A DNA stretch of 64,000 nucleotides, from contig NZ_JARXXU010000001.1 in NCBI RefSeq assembly GCF_029894165.1, positions 124,001 through 188,000 of the forward strand, written 5' to 3'. The notes beneath the pieces were generated by a model. The model did no database searches. It was not told where the DNA came from and saw only the letters and a program-made list of their open reading frames with translations. This stretch comes from Aurantimicrobium minutum. GTDB lineage: Bacteria > Actinomycetota > Actinomycetes > Actinomycetales > Microbacteriaceae. The position numbers and the translations under genes are program-made. Below are positions 8,190-19,062 of the stretch, in pieces. Position 1 is the stretch's first letter. Each line of letters begins with the position of its first letter.

Positions 8190-9378
8190 CCCGTTCCACC
8201 GGAAGTTGCAACATCACCGCTGTGCCTTGGCCCTCGCTCGACCAGATTCGAACCGTTCCGCCGCACTGTTCGATCCGGTCACGAACCGAAAGCTTGAGCC
8301 CCATACGATCCTCAGGGATCGCATCAACCTCGAAACCACTGCCCCCATCGATGACGGTGATCGTAATGTTTTCCCCAGCGTTGAGAATCACCACTTCGAC
8401 AGCATTTTGACCGGAGTGACGTTTCACATTGGTCAAACATTGTGACAAAGCTCCCACGAGAGCCTCCACGTGATCCCCACTGAGCAAATTCAATACGCCC
8501 GGATCCCCACTGAGGTTGACGCTTAATCCTGATGCTTCTGCCTTCGAAATCACCTCAGAGATAACATCTGGGTGGTCTTCAGCAGTGTTGCCTGGTACCT
8601 GAGTCGCAGACCACGTCACGGGAGTGTTGGACTCGAGGACCGCCAGTTGCGACTGCAGCGCTTCGCGGAGGGGGTCCTGCAACATTCCTGGTTTCGTAGC
8701 AGAAATTACTGCCAAGTTGGCCAAAACGGTGTCATGAAGTTCTGCCGCAACAGCACGGGCCTGCACGCTGCGCTCCGCATCGGTCGCAATTTCCTCGGCA
8801 CTGCGATCAAAGGTGACTTGAAACTTTGTATTTGCTTCGAGGAGTCTCGGAGTTGCAATGATCGCGATACACACAATGACATAGCCGATGAGCAGACGAA
8901 TATCGAAAGCATACGTCCCTCCAGCAACCACAGCTCCGGCAAAAGTTGCGATGTTTGCGACGACGTATCCCACGGCCGCCCAGGCCAACCTGTCACCGGT
9001 TCGCGTGGCGGCACCACTGGCCGTCACCAGCGCAAAGCCCACCAACGTTAGGGGCAGGAACATGGTCGAGTCCACCTGATCGGTGTTGGTAAACACAACC
9101 CAGGTGGCGAAGGCTAACGAGGTTCCCAGCGTGCCGATATAGAGCGCCACGGTCAGTGGAGACATAGGGGTAAACATCACGCGCCACAACACGAAACCTG
9201 GCATCCCAATGGCCACACCAGCTGCGACAAAAGTCCAGTTCTGTTCATGTACTGCAATGACCAGTAACAGTAGCTCAGCCAGGATGACCGCATACGCGGA
9301 ATAGACCAGGAACAGACGGGAGAGTGCTTGGGCAAAGAGGACGGGCGCGAGCTTGCTGGGTATACCTAACTGCTGCAT
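8173..9378 (-). CDS. Sensor histidine kinase, NarL/DegS-like (HisKA_3) family
   Basis: A 401-residue membrane kinase. About six hydrophobic segments fill residues 1-190, with no large extracellular loop, so it likely senses a signal within the membrane or from inside. The H-box is VAAELHDTVLANLAVI. The ATPase domain has an N-box in TNVKRHSG, a G1-like IDGGSGFEV and a G2-like block GGTVRIWSSEGQGTAV. It is the first gene of a four-gene operon (kinase, kinase-like protein, LuxR-type regulator, tdk) and is expected to phosphorylate the regulator at 6437-7093. ATG 9378 follows a GGGGGGTG stretch as ribosome-binding site. The signal is unknown. Confidence 0.88.
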   Translation of the reverse strand: MQQLGIPSKLAPVLFAQALSRLFLVYSAYAVILAELLLLVIAVHEQNWTFVAAGVAIGMPGFVLWRVMFTPMSPLTVALYIGTLGTSLAFATWVVFTNTDQVDSTMFLPLTLVGFALVTASGAATRTGDRLAWAAVGYVVANIATFAGAVVAGGTYAFDIRLLIGYVIVCIAIIATPRLLEANTKFQVTFDRSAEEIATDAERSVQARAVAAELHDTVLANLAVISATKPGMLQDPLREALQSQLAVLESNTPVTWSATQVPGNTAEDHPDVISEVISKAEASGLSVNLSGDPGVLNLLSGDHVEALVGALSQCLTNVKRHSGQNAVEVVILNAGENITITVIDGGSGFEVDAIPEDRMGLKLSVRDRIEQCGGTVRIWSSEGQGTAVMLQLPVERGDTDA

Positions 9379-9425
9379 GTCACACCCCCCTTGTGTTTGT
9401 GTTGGCTATCGCCTACAAGTCTTCC

Positions 9426-10901
9426 CTATTTGGAGAGTTTGAGAGCCTTTGCTGATGCTGCGAAAGACTTCTTAGCCACGTCGGGGTTGTCTGAGAGGCG
9501 TGTTCCGAAGCTCGGGATCATCTTGGTGATCTCTGGCTCCCATTTCTTGAAATCGTGAGGGAAGCAGCGCTGGAGAACATCCAGCATGACGGGGACGGAG
9601 ACAGAAGCTCCCGGTGACGCACCGAGCAGACCTGCGATGGTGCCGTCTGCGGCAGAAATGACTTCCGTACCGAACTGGAGAACACCCACCTTCTTGGGGT
9701 CCTTCTTCATCACCTGAACGCGCTGTCCAGCTGTGATGAGTTCCCAATCCTCGTGCTGTGCATCTGGGAAGAATTCACGCAGAGCGTTGAGTTTCTTCTC
9801 GGGGCTGGCCACAACTTCGCCGACCAAGTACTTGATCAGGTCAAGGTTGGTCGCACCCACAGCAACCATGGGAAGAATGTTGTTGGCACGAATGGAACCG
9901 GGAAGGTCAAACCAGGATCCTTCTTTAAGGAACTTGGGCGTGAAGCCCGCAAATGGTCCGAACAAGAGTGATTTCTCGCCATCGACCACACGGGTGTCGA
10001 GGTGGGGTACGGACATGGGTGGTGCACCCACGGATGCCTTGCCATAGACCTTGGCCTGGTGGCGAGCGACGATGGCGGGGTTGGTGGTGCGGAGGAATTG
10101 TCCCGAGATGGGGAATCCGCCGAAGCCCTTGGCTTCCGGAATACCGGCGCTTTGCAACAGCGACAATGCTCCGCCACCGGCGCCGACAAATACGAACTTG
10201 GCGGTGAGCTGATGAGGAGTGTTGCCGACGGAGTCACGCAGCTTAATTTTCCAGTGACCATTCTTGAGCTGGGTCAAGCTCGTCACCTGCTTGCCCGTGC
10301 TCAGCGTGGCACCGTTGGCGGTGATGTAGTTGAGGAGCTGTCTGGTTAGTGCGCCATAGTCAACGTCTGTCCCGGAGGTGATACGGGTTGCCGCGATGGG
10401 CTCATTTCCGGTGCGACCGTCCATAAGCAAGGGCGTCCAGGTGCCGATGACGGCAGGGTCCTCGGAATATTCCATCCCGGCGAAAAGGGGCTCATCCTTC
10501 AGCACAGTGAAGCGCTTGCGCAGATACTCCACGTTGTCCTGACCCCACACGAAAGTCATGTGGGGGGTGGAGTTAATAAACGACGTGGGGGCATCCAACA
10601 TCTTGGCGGCAACCATATATGCCCAGAACTGCAGAGAGACCTGGAACTGCTCATTGATCGCAACAGCTTTGGAAGCTTCTACGGAACCGTCAGGTGCCTG
10701 CGGCATGTAGTTCAGTTCACACAGGCCTGCGTGACCGGTACCGGCGTTGTTCCACGCGTTGGAGCTTTCCTGGGCAACCTCACCCAGACGTTCAAAAACC
10801 TGAATACTCCAGTCGGGTTGGAGCTGCTTAATCAGAGCGCCGAGAGTGGCACTCATGATGCCGCCACCAATCAGGGCAACGTCGACTGTCTTTGCATTCA
10901 C
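9426..10901 (-). CDS. mqo: Malate:quinone oxidoreductase
   Basis: FAD-dependent peripheral membrane enzyme of 491 residues oxidising malate to oxaloacetate and passing electrons to quinone, typical of actinobacterial TCA cycles. The dinucleotide motif ALIGGGIMSATLGAL starts at residue 9, and ESSNAWNNAGTGHAGLCELN is the diagnostic Mqo block (residues 46-65); a second block FVGAGGGALSLLQ follows. Length is the normal 490-500. GTG 10901 lies 7 bases after a TAAACT hexamer (10909-10914), so the mRNA is probably leaderless. A palindrome at 10925-10940 overlaps the expected -35 area and may be an operator. It stands alone. Confidence 0.96.
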   Translation of the reverse strand: MNAKTVDVALIGGGIMSATLGALIKQLQPDWSIQVFERLGEVAQESSNAWNNAGTGHAGLCELNYMPQAPDGSVEASKAVAINEQFQVSLQFWAYMVAAKMLDAPTSFINSTPHMTFVWGQDNVEYLRKRFTVLKDEPLFAGMEYSEDPAVIGTWTPLLMDGRTGNEPIAATRITSGTDVDYGALTRQLLNYITANGATLSTGKQVTSLTQLKNGHWKIKLRDSVGNTPHQLTAKFVFVGAGGGALSLLQSAGIPEAKGFGGFPISGQFLRTTNPAIVARHQAKVYGKASVGAPPMSVPHLDTRVVDGEKSLLFGPFAGFTPKFLKEGSWFDLPGSIRANNILPMVAVGATNLDLIKYLVGEVVASPEKKLNALREFFPDAQHEDWELITAGQRVQVMKKDPKKVGVLQFGTEVISAADGTIAGLLGASPGASVSVPVMLDVLQRCFPHDFKKWEPEITKMIPSFGTRLSDNPDVAKKSFAASAKALKLSK

Positions 10902-10908
10902 ATCCGCC

Positions 10909-10914
10909 AGTTTA
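10909..10914 (-). promoter_or_regulatory. -10 hexamer of leaderless mqo
   Basis: TAAACT on the minus strand ends 7 bases before the mqo GTG at 10901; there is no Shine-Dalgarno sequence. Confidence 0.5.
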
Positions 10915-10924
10915 CGGGGAAATA

Positions 10925-10940
10925 GGCACGTGCTCGTGCC
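10925..10940. promoter_or_regulatory. Palindrome upstream of mqo, possible operator
   Basis: GGCACG-tgct-CGTGCC is a perfect 6-base inverted repeat with a 4-base centre, placed 11 bases upstream of the mqo -10 hexamer, where a repressor would cover the -35 region. Its binding protein is unknown. Confidence 0.4.
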
Positions 10941-10971
10941 TCGGGTATCCCACCTACCGGGAGGAAAAGCT

Positions 10972-11006
10972 GAAGGCCACCCGAGAGGAACTCTCAGGTG
11001 GCCTTC
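10972..11006 (-). terminator. Rho-independent terminator of lysC-asd
   Basis: GAAGGCCACC pairs with GGTGGCCTTC, with an inner GAGAG/CTCTC helix and GAA loop. Read on the minus strand the tail is AGCTTTTCC. It lies 20 bases after the asd stop. Confidence 0.75.
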
Positions 11007-11025
11007 GAAGCGTCAACAGAACGGG

Positions 11026-13349
<2,324 letters not shown>

Positions 13350-13461
13350 GGTAGATAACTCCTGGAAAACAAAGAGAAAAGCTCGCGGCTGCATTTCACA
13401 CGAGCAGGAGTCTCTATTCTACGGGGAGTTTCTGGCATGTTTCGCCGGAAAAGAGCCTCCG

Positions 13462-14058
13462 CTAGGAAACGGTACGACGACCCTCAAATGCACGGCCCAG
13501 TGTGACTTCATCTGCGTATTCCAGGTCTCCGCCGACGGGAAGACCCGAAGCCAGACGTGAAACTTTAATTTCGAGGGTTTTCAAAAGTCGTGAGAGATAG
13601 GTCGCCGTTGCTTCGCCCTCAAGATTGGGGTCTGTCGCAATGATGACTTCGGTGACCGTGCCATCAGCCAACCGAGTCATGAGTTGGCGTATACGCAGAT
13701 CATCGGGTCCGATACCGTCAATGGGACTGATAGCTCCGCCGAGCACATGATAAAGCCCACGGAATTCGCGAGTGCGCTCAATGGCAACCACATCTTTAGC
13801 TTCTTCGACAACGCAGATATATGTGGGGTCACGGCGAGGATCCCGGCAAATACCGCAGGTGACTTCTTCACTGACGTTGCCGCAGATGTCGCAGAACTTC
13901 ACCTTCTCGCGCACCTCGACCAGGACAGAGGCAAGGCGGGAAACATCAAAGGATTCCGTCTGCAGAATATGGAACGCAATGCGCTGAGCAGACTTGGGCC
14001 CAATACCTGGCAGACGCCCGAGCTCATCAATGAGTTCTTGAACTATCCCGTCGTACAT
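13462..14058 (-). CDS. recR: Recombination mediator RecR
   Basis: A 198-residue ring-forming protein working with RecF/RecO to load RecA at gaps. In order: helix-hairpin-helix [15 protein letters not shown] near residue 15-30, a zinc finger with CDICG and CGICRD, the Toprim domain starting [16 protein letters not shown] with GPDDLRI and [16 protein letters not shown], and a C-terminal Walker-like tail. Length is normal. It starts 2 bases after the dnaX stop, the common dnaX-recR arrangement (with ebfC absent between them here). Confidence 0.97.
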   Translation of the reverse strand: MYDGIVQELIDELGRLPGIGPKSAQRIAFHILQTESFDVSRLASVLVEVREKVKFCDICGNVSEEVTCGICRDPRRDPTYICVVEEAKDVVAIERTREFRGLYHVLGGAISPIDGIGPDDLRIRQLMTRLADGTVTEVIIATDPNLEGEATATYLSRLLKTLEIKVSRLASGLPVGGDLEYADEVTLGRAFEGRRTVS

Positions 14059-14060
14059 TC

Positions 14061-16076
14061 CTAGACCTCAGGAGTGACGATTGGGGTGGGAGCAGTTACT
14101 TCTTCTGCGATGAACTTGGCATCAAGCAATTCCCGCACAACGGCTTCGCCGTATCGGGCATCTTCGACAGCAGCCTGTTCCGGGGTGAGCTGCTTCACGG
14201 GCTGTACAGGAACATCAGCGGGTGTCTCCACCACAACCTCTGCAACAACCTCTTCCACCATGAGCACGGCAGGAGTATCTCCACCTGGAATGGCCACAAC
14301 ATCCCACCCGTCATCTGAAGGAGCTTCAGGAAGTGGTGGTTCCTCTTCCAGATTGACAGGTGGCTCCTGGGGAAGCGGCGGCTCTTCTTCTGCTGGTGCA
14401 GGGGTTGCAAACTCGCGAGGCGCGTTCGGCGATGCTGCAGGTGCGGGAACCGAACCGGTCGGGGTCAGGCGATCAATGGGTGCCGTTGCGGTGGTGTCAC
14501 TCGAGACTTTAAAGGCTACGCGAACACCGAGAGTGTCCACGATGGCTTGGCGCAGAATCTCGTGCACACCGCCGGGCACACCCTTTTGAGGTCTAAAGGA
14601 TGCCGCATCTGCTTCATTGCTGAAAACCAATGTGAGCACGTCATCTTCCAGAGAGCGCACCTGTGCCGAAACAACGACTAGCCACGCGGCGCGGCTCTTC
14701 TTCTGAATGAGATCCAAGACGGAGGGCCATGCCTCGAGCAGCTCTCGCGTTCCCACGGGACCCGTGGGAACAACAACCTGAGGTGCTTCCACCTCGGCTG
14801 CAGGAGCAGGTGCAGGAATTGCAGGAACAACAGGAGCGTGAACCTTTTCAACGGGCGCAATGGCTGGCGTTGAAGTGCCAGAGGGCGCAGGGGGAGCAGA
14901 CGGCGCAGCAACAGCAGGTTTTGCTACCGGGGCAGCAACAGGTGCTGCAGCTGCAGACCCAACGGCGGGAGCACCCCCCGCGCGAACCAGCAGGCGGGCA
15001 ATCATGAGCTCGAGGTGCAGACGGGGAGATGTTGCTCCCGTCATTTCGGTGAGAGAAGAGTTCACCACATCTGCCGCACGAGAGAGTTCAGCTGAACCAA
15101 AGTTTGTTGCCTGGGCCTGCATACGTTCGAGTTCATCCGCAGGGATGCCGCGAAGCACAGCGGTTGCGTTTGCGCCCGTGGCGGCAACAAGAATGAGGTC
15201 ACGCAGGCGCTCGAGAAGATCTTCCACAAAACGACGAGGGTCCTGGCCCGTGTGAATCACCCGGTCCACAGCATCAAACGCGGCCGCGGGATCGGCAGCT
15301 GCGAGGGCATCCACGGCTTCATCCAGGAGAGCGCTGTGGGTGTATCCGAGGAGGGACACTGCACGCTCATAGGTGACGGCATCGTTTTCAGAACCCGCAA
15401 TGAGTTGATCGAGCAGAGACAGGGTGTCGCGGGCGGAACCGCCACCCGCACGGACGACGAGTGCGAGAACTCCCGGCTCCACGCTGATCTTCTCTTGTGC
15501 ACACAGGCTCTCGCAGTACTCGAGCATCTGTGCAGGAGGAATCAAACGGAAGGGATAGTGGTGGGTGCGCGAGCGAATGGTGCCGATGACCTTTTCCGGT
15601 TCGGTGGTCGCGAAGATGAACTTCACGTGCTCGGGGGGTTCTTCTACCAACTTGAGCAAAGCGTTAAAGCCTTGCGGGGTGACCATGTGGGCCTCATCGA
15701 GGATGAAGATTTTGTAGCGGTCACGCGCAGGAGCAAAGACGGCACGTTCACGAAGGTCGCGAGCATCATCGACACCGTTGTGACTGGCGGCATCGATCTC
15801 GACGACGTCGAGTGAGCCACCACCATCTCGGGAAAGTTCCACACAGCTCGGGCACACACCACAGGGTGTATCGGTGGGGCCTTCTGCACAGTTGAGGCAT
15901 CGGGCCAAGATTCGAGCAGAGGTCGTCTTGCCGCAGCCACGGGGTCCACTGAAGAGGTAGGCATGGTTGACCCGGTTGGTCCGCAGCGCCGTCATCAGCG
16001 GTTCGGTGACGTGGGATTGCCCAATCACGTCAGCGAAAGATTCTGGCCGGTAACGGCGATACAGTGCGGTAGCCAC
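14061..16076 (-). CDS. dnaX: DNA polymerase III subunits gamma/tau
   Basis: Clamp-loader ATPase of 671 residues. The AAA+ core has [15 protein letters not shown] (P-loop), four zinc cysteines in [37 protein letters not shown] (Walker B) and an arginine-finger block [17 protein letters not shown]. After about residue 370 comes a long Pro/Ala-rich linker, then a tau-like domain near residues 440-540 and another Pro/Glu-rich tail. GTG 16076 lies 6 bases after a TACGAT hexamer, suggesting a leaderless start. The linker repeats are low complexity, not a sign of error. I see no clear slippery heptamer for a gamma form. Followed by recR after 2 bases. Confidence 0.96.
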   Translation of the reverse strand: MATALYRRYRPESFADVIGQSHVTEPLMTALRTNRVNHAYLFSGPRGCGKTTSARILARCLNCAEGPTDTPCGVCPSCVELSRDGGGSLDVVEIDAASHNGVDDARDLRERAVFAPARDRYKIFILDEAHMVTPQGFNALLKLVEEPPEHVKFIFATTEPEKVIGTIRSRTHHYPFRLIPPAQMLEYCESLCAQEKISVEPGVLALVVRAGGGSARDTLSLLDQLIAGSENDAVTYERAVSLLGYTHSALLDEAVDALAAADPAAAFDAVDRVIHTGQDPRRFVEDLLERLRDLILVAATGANATAVLRGIPADELERMQAQATNFGSAELSRAADVVNSSLTEMTGATSPRLHLELMIARLLVRAGGAPAVGSAAAAPVAAPVAKPAVAAPSAPPAPSGTSTPAIAPVEKVHAPVVPAIPAPAPAAEVEAPQVVVPTGPVGTRELLEAWPSVLDLIQKKSRAAWLVVVSAQVRSLEDDVLTLVFSNEADAASFRPQKGVPGGVHEILRQAIVDTLGVRVAFKVSSDTTATAPIDRLTPTGSVPAPAASPNAPREFATPAPAEEEPPLPQEPPVNLEEEPPLPEAPSDDGWDVVAIPGGDTPAVLMVEEVVAEVVVETPADVPVQPVKQLTPEQAAVEDARYGEAVVRELLDAKFIAEEVTAPTPIVTPEV

Positions 16077-16082
16077 AGCTCA

Positions 16083-16088
16083 ATCGTA
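16083..16088 (-). promoter_or_regulatory. -10 hexamer of leaderless dnaX
   Basis: TACGAT on the minus strand ends 6 bases before the dnaX GTG at 16076, with no ribosome-binding site. Confidence 0.45.
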
Positions 16089-16154
16089 CTTGGCTTAGCC
16101 GACATCGCAGCCAGGCTGGTGGGGATAACCTCACGCTCTGAGCACAATAAAAAG

Positions 16155-16242
16155 GACCCCTCGCGCACCCGCCAGAGCCCGGTTACCCTTGCTACGTTTC
16201 CGTCCTGGGGGAGTTGGCCTGGATGGCGCCACGCGAGGAGCC
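16155..16242 (-). ncRNA. ffs: Signal recognition particle RNA, small bacterial (4.5S) type
   Basis: On the minus strand the RNA closes on itself with CCTCGCG near 16239 and CGCGAGG near 16160. The conserved apical domain is visible: AGGACGGAAACGTAGCAAGG has the GGAA tetraloop and the asymmetric AGCA loop that bind Ffh, followed by GGTAACCGGG. It lies between dnaX and tRNA-Ser, a familiar actinobacterial location. A T-rich tail (TCCTTTTTATT) follows at 16155-16146 as terminator. The ends are set by the closing helix and may be off by a few bases. Confidence 0.88.
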
Positions 16243-16310
16243 AGTTACAAGTGTAAAGCACACTCCGAGGGTGCATCCACGCGAGTTCGTCAGCACCCCG
16301 TGGAAGCAGT

Positions 16311-16316
16311 TAGAAT
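16311..16316 (+). promoter_or_regulatory. -10 hexamer of tRNA-Ser
   Basis: TAGAAT stands 38 bases upstream of the mature tRNA 5' end. A -35 is not clear. Confidence 0.4.
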
Positions 16317-16354
16317 ATTTATGTTGTCCTCTCACGCAAGTGAGCGGGTCGCGA

Positions 16355-16439
16355 GGAGGATTCGCCTAGTGGCCTATGGCGCACGCTTGGAAAGCGTGTT
16401 GGGTTAACGCCCTCGGGGGTTCGAATCCCCCATCTTCCG
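16355..16439 (+). tRNA. tRNA-Ser (anticodon GGA)
   Basis: An 85-base type II tRNA. The acceptor GGAGGAT pairs with ATCTTCC (one G-U), the anticodon stem CACGC/GCGTG closes the loop TTGGAAA with GGA, there is a long variable arm as in serine tRNAs, and the T arm has GGTTCGAATCC. The discriminator is G and CCA is not encoded. Confidence 0.95.
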
Positions 16440-16479
16440 CGGTGGCGAAAGCCAACCGATAACTGGTTGAGACAGTTGA

Positions 16480-16505
16480 AATGCCCCTGAGAAATCGGGG
16501 GCATT
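16480..16505 (+). terminator. Terminator after tRNA-Ser
   Basis: AATGCCCC pairs with GGGGCATT around a 10-base loop and is followed by CTCATTTCCCCC. It lies 40 bases after the tRNA. The tail is only moderately T-rich. Confidence 0.6.
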
Positions 16506-16545
16506 CTCATTTCCCCCAGGACTATCGAGTCTTGAACTCCGCCAT

Positions 16546-16551
16546 TACAGT
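16546..16551 (+). promoter_or_regulatory. -10 hexamer of the leaderless VOC gene
   Basis: TACAGT ends 6 bases before the ATG at 16558; no ribosome-binding site lies between. Confidence 0.45.
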
Positions 16552-16557
16552 GAGTTC

Positions 16558-16956
16558 ATGCTCACCTCCATCTTTGTTAATCTCCCTGTCGCAAGTGTCC
16601 AGAAGTCTGTGGAATTCTTCACAGAACTCGGCTTCACGTTTAACGCGCAATTTACCGATGACCAATCAACCTGCATGATCGTCAACGAAACCATTTACGT
16701 GATGTTGATTGAGCATGAAAAATTCTCCGGTTTCATCGACAAACCGATCGCTCCCACGACCTCCACCGAAGCCATTTTCGCTTTCTCGTGTGAATCAATC
16801 GATGAAGTGAAGTCCCTGTCCGAGAAAGCTTTTGGAATGGGTGCCAGGCGAATCAACGACCCGGAAGACCATGGCTTTATGTTCAGCTGGGGTTTTGAAG
16901 ATCTCGATGGACACCTGTGGGATTTGTTCTGGATGAACCCGGACCACGTCAACTAG
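16558..16956 (+). CDS. VOC-superfamily (glyoxalase/bleomycin-resistance fold) protein
   Basis: A 132-residue single-copy VOC protein with the paired beta-alpha-beta-beta-beta modules. The first module is TSIFVNLPVASVQKSVEFF ELGF, the second ends GHLWDLFWMNP, typical of the glyoxalase/dioxygenase superfamily. In this branch proteins are often annotated as lactoylglutathione lyase-like, but the metal and substrate cannot be assigned from motifs alone. The start is leaderless by the hexamer at 16546-16551. It begins 118 bases after tRNA-Ser and is followed by another small accessory gene. Confidence 0.82.
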   Translation: MLTSIFVNLPVASVQKSVEFFTELGFTFNAQFTDDQSTCMIVNETIYVMLIEHEKFSGFIDKPIAPTTSTEAIFAFSCESIDEVKSLSEKAFGMGARRINDPEDHGFMFSWGFEDLDGHLWDLFWMNPDHVN

Positions 16957-17035
16957 CGCACAATTAACAATCGCCCAGGAATAAAGCTTGTTCCCTGAAT
17001 GTTCTAGACCTCAACAACAAACAATGGAGTCACAA

Positions 17036-17302
17036 ATGAACGCGTTTATGGTGGTGTGTACTTTTAAGCCTGGAACAAACATGGATGACGTCTTTGCTGT
17101 TGTCGCAGAAGAACAAGCGGCAGTGCAGTCGTTGCAAAGCGCAGGTCGACTCGAATCGGTGAAACTTTCTCTCGGCCGCGGGACTGTGTTCCTGGAAGTC
17201 AGGGCAGAAAACCCAGTCGCTGCCGCCACAACGGTTGAAGAGCTCCCCATGGCCAAGTGGTGGAATCTAGATGTCTTCCCCTTAGGTGCACCCTCGGCCT
17301 AA
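17036..17302 (+). CDS. Small uncharacterised protein, possibly muconolactone-isomerase-like fold
   Basis: An 88-residue soluble protein I do not recognise with certainty. The pattern (MNAFMVVCTFKPG then a helix, VKLSLGRGTVFLEV, a second helix and LPMAKWWNLDVFPL) is that of the small ferredoxin-like dimeric barrels such as muconolactone isomerase or YCII-type proteins. ATG 17036 has GGAG eight bases upstream; an in-frame ATG at 17024 would add four residues and lose that site. It may be cotranscribed with the VOC gene 79 bases upstream. No catalytic residue can be named. Confidence 0.6.
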   Translation: MNAFMVVCTFKPGTNMDDVFAVVAEEQAAVQSLQSAGRLESVKLSLGRGTVFLEVRAENPVAAATTVEELPMAKWWNLDVFPLGAPSA

Positions 17303-17323
17303 TTCGAAGTTCACCTATAGGCG

Positions 17324-17351
17324 GTGTAACACTTAGAACAAAGTGTTACAC
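17324..17351. promoter_or_regulatory. Palindromic operator and -10 of the toxin-antitoxin operon
   Basis: GTGTAACACTT (17324-17334) and AAGTGTTACAC (17341-17351) form a perfect 11-base inverted repeat with a 6-base centre. The right arm overlaps a TACACT -10 hexamer (17347-17352) ending 6 bases before the antitoxin ATG at 17359, so binding would block a leaderless promoter. This fits autorepression by the antitoxin or the complex. Confidence 0.75.
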
Positions 17352-17358
17352 TTTGACT

Positions 17359-17628
17359 ATGCCCACCGCGCGTCAACGACACATGATTACCGAGACTGCT
17401 CCCATCGAACGCGCCCTCGATGAAGCGAGTGCCTTGTGGCCTGAGGTTGCTTCAGAGAGAAGCAAACTTTTGCAGAAAATTCTGTCGGAAGGCATAGAGG
17501 CAGTTCACCTCCGCGTCGAAAATAAGAAACTCGACAGAGAACGAGCAATCCGTGAAATAGCGGGCAGCATGAACGGGGTATGGCCACTTGGCTGGCGTGA
17601 AGAGTTATTGAACGAATGGCCCGAGTAA
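17359..17628 (+). CDS. VapB-like antitoxin
   Basis: An 89-residue protein preceding a PIN toxin. It has a basic N-terminus (MPTARQRHMITETAPIERAL) and a helical middle (SERSKLLQKILSEGIEAVHL), then an acidic-basic tail ending LLNEWPE. The family is not clear-cut, but position, size, 13-base overlap with the toxin gene and the palindromic operator all mark it as the antitoxin. ATG 17359 is chosen because the upstream frame runs into the previous gene and the -10 hexamer lies 6 bases upstream. DNA-binding by the N-terminal half is inferred. Confidence 0.7.
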   Translation: MPTARQRHMITETAPIERALDEASALWPEVASERSKLLQKILSEGIEAVHLRVENKKLDRERAIREIAGSMNGVWPLGWREELLNEWPE

Positions 17629-18011
17629 TTGTTCTGGACGCTAATGTCCTGATCGCACTGCTCTCCTCACAGGACGCTCATCACGGATGGGCTGTTGATC
17701 TCTTCATTGACTCTGTTGACGACACACTTGTTATTTCTTCACTTACCCTTTCCGAGGCAATGGTCCACCCAGCACGTAATGGACAGATAGATGTGATGTT
17801 GAGAAACATCACATCATTAGGGATCAAGGTTGCCCCGCTCGATCAGGCAGACAGCATTAATCTTGCTTACGTCCGTGCACGCACTCAGTTGAGAATGCCC
17901 GACGCACTCGTTCTTCACACTGCGATAGAACACCATGCCTCCCTCGCAACTCTTGACGCCCGACTGGCACAAGCCGCCCAGAGTGAGGGCCTGAACGTCA
18001 TTTCTTTGTAG
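17616..18011 (+). CDS. PIN-domain ribonuclease toxin, VapC-like
   Basis: A 131-residue PIN nuclease; in VapBC systems it cleaves tRNA or rRNA until blocked by its antitoxin. The four acidic active-site residues are visible: D8 in VLDAN, E47 in LSEAMV, D96 in MPDALV and D114 in ATLDARL, so the enzyme should be active. It overlaps the antitoxin gene by 13 bases and follows it as usual. No further gene belongs to the unit; the next gene begins after 77 bases. Its target RNA is unknown. Confidence 0.85.
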   Translation: MARVIVLDANVLIALLSSQDAHHGWAVDLFIDSVDDTLVISSLTLSEAMVHPARNGQIDVMLRNITSLGIKVAPLDQADSINLAYVRARTQLRMPDALVLHTAIEHHASLATLDARLAQAAQSEGLNVISL

Positions 18012-18088
18012 CACTTGTGTACATTGTGTGTAGCCCTGACCCTAAGCTCGGTTGAAGGCTAAAGTTTCAACTCGAAGAAGGTCACGCA

Positions 18089-18562
18089 TTGGGAACACCC
18101 ATAGATTTCGTCAACGTCTCCACAACTGGACTCGAGTCTTCCCCCTGGGCGGACAACCTCGCTGGTCTGCGAGCTAATGAGGCCCGCTACTTCAAAAACA
18201 AGTACGACATAGTTTTTGAAACTACCCCTGCCAGCGAAGCCCCCGAGCTTGTGGACTACGTGGCCAAGGTTTTACTCGAGCGCGACATTGTGATCTCCTC
18301 AAAGCCGCTCGAAGTCACCGAGATGATGGTGGACGCTGCCGAAGGTCTCGTGCGCTGGACCTATGTGTTCTATGAAAGCGGTCTGGCTGTCAACGTGCTG
18401 TACACCGTGGACTCAGCGAAAAAGCGCGCCGTTGGCTTCAAGCTCTCTATGGGCATGGACATTCCCGAGGAGCTCGCGACAAAGTTTAAGTTTGCGCGCA
18501 TGAAGTCCAAGCTTGCCGGCGAAATTCGCGGCAGCTTTTTTGTTGTGAAGGGTGAGTACTAA
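18089..18562 (+). CDS. Conserved-looking hypothetical protein
   Basis: A 157-residue soluble protein I cannot assign. It lacks a signal peptide and membrane segments, and has an alternating beta pattern in the centre (VRWTYVFYESGLAVNVLYTV) followed by a basic stretch (AKKRAVGFKL) and a Lys-rich region (KFKFARMKSKLAGEIRG). TTG 18089 is used as start because GAAGAAGG precedes it at good distance and no later Met fits. It ends 2 bases before the convergent cupin gene. Codon use is like that of neighbours, so it is likely a real gene. Confidence 0.7.
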   Translation: MGTPIDFVNVSTTGLESSPWADNLAGLRANEARYFKNKYDIVFETTPASEAPELVDYVAKVLLERDIVISSKPLEVTEMMVDAAEGLVRWTYVFYESGLAVNVLYTVDSAKKRAVGFKLSMGMDIPEELATKFKFARMKSKLAGEIRGSFFVVKGEY

Positions 18563-18563
18563 C

Positions 18564-18992
18564 TCACCACAACATGGGACGTTCGACGTCCTTGGTGGCA
18601 TCGTCCGGGAAGTGGGCAAGCTCCGTCGAACCTGCACGAATACACAACCACTGCAGCTGCCCCGTGCCGCCTGGCGTTGCACGCCATGTGCGCCACGTTC
18701 CTGGACTCACCCGCACAACTGATCCAGCTGCGACCTCGACCAGATCATCGCCGAGGCCCATCTGGCCCTCGCCGGCGAGGAAAACATACAGTTCCTCCAC
18801 GTCGGAGTGGGTGTGCCAGTATCCGGCTTCTTCGCCTGGTTCCAGCGCATTGGCTGTCATGCCGATGTATTGATTTGTCATCTCGTGGTCAACCACGCGG
18901 CGACCATCTCGGGACGTATCAGGTCTGAATCCTCCGAAGTGTTCACGCCAGGAATCAGGGGCACCAATGTTGACGACTTCATATCCGCTCAT
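18564..18992 (-). CDS. Cupin-domain protein
   Basis: A 142-residue single-domain cupin. The first cupin motif is PGEEAGYWHTHSDVEELYVFL (shown as its core HTHSDVEELY), with metal-binding His and Glu; the second is weaker, around SVVRVSPGTWRTWRATPGG, and lacks the expected His. Therefore metal binding may be partial or absent. Cupins of this type bind small molecules or act as isomerases and dioxygenases; the function here is open. It is convergent with the hypothetical gene at 18089 (1-base gap) and divergent from the small membrane protein at 19063. Confidence 0.8.
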   Translation of the reverse strand: MSGYEVVNIGAPDSWREHFGGFRPDTSRDGRRVVDHEMTNQYIGMTANALEPGEEAGYWHTHSDVEELYVFLAGEGQMGLGDDLVEVAAGSVVRVSPGTWRTWRATPGGTGQLQWLCIRAGSTELAHFPDDATKDVERPMLW

Positions 18993-19062
18993 GTCCTCAA
19001 ACTAACAGGCCACTGCGGGCGTGGCTATTGCCTTTGAAGAATTTCAGGAGAAGACTGCAGAT

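Noticed and set aside
14330-15000. Repetitive bases in dnaX resembling a tandem repeat array
   Set aside because: It is the Pro/Ala/Glu-rich linker of tau; not a CRISPR or mobile repeat.
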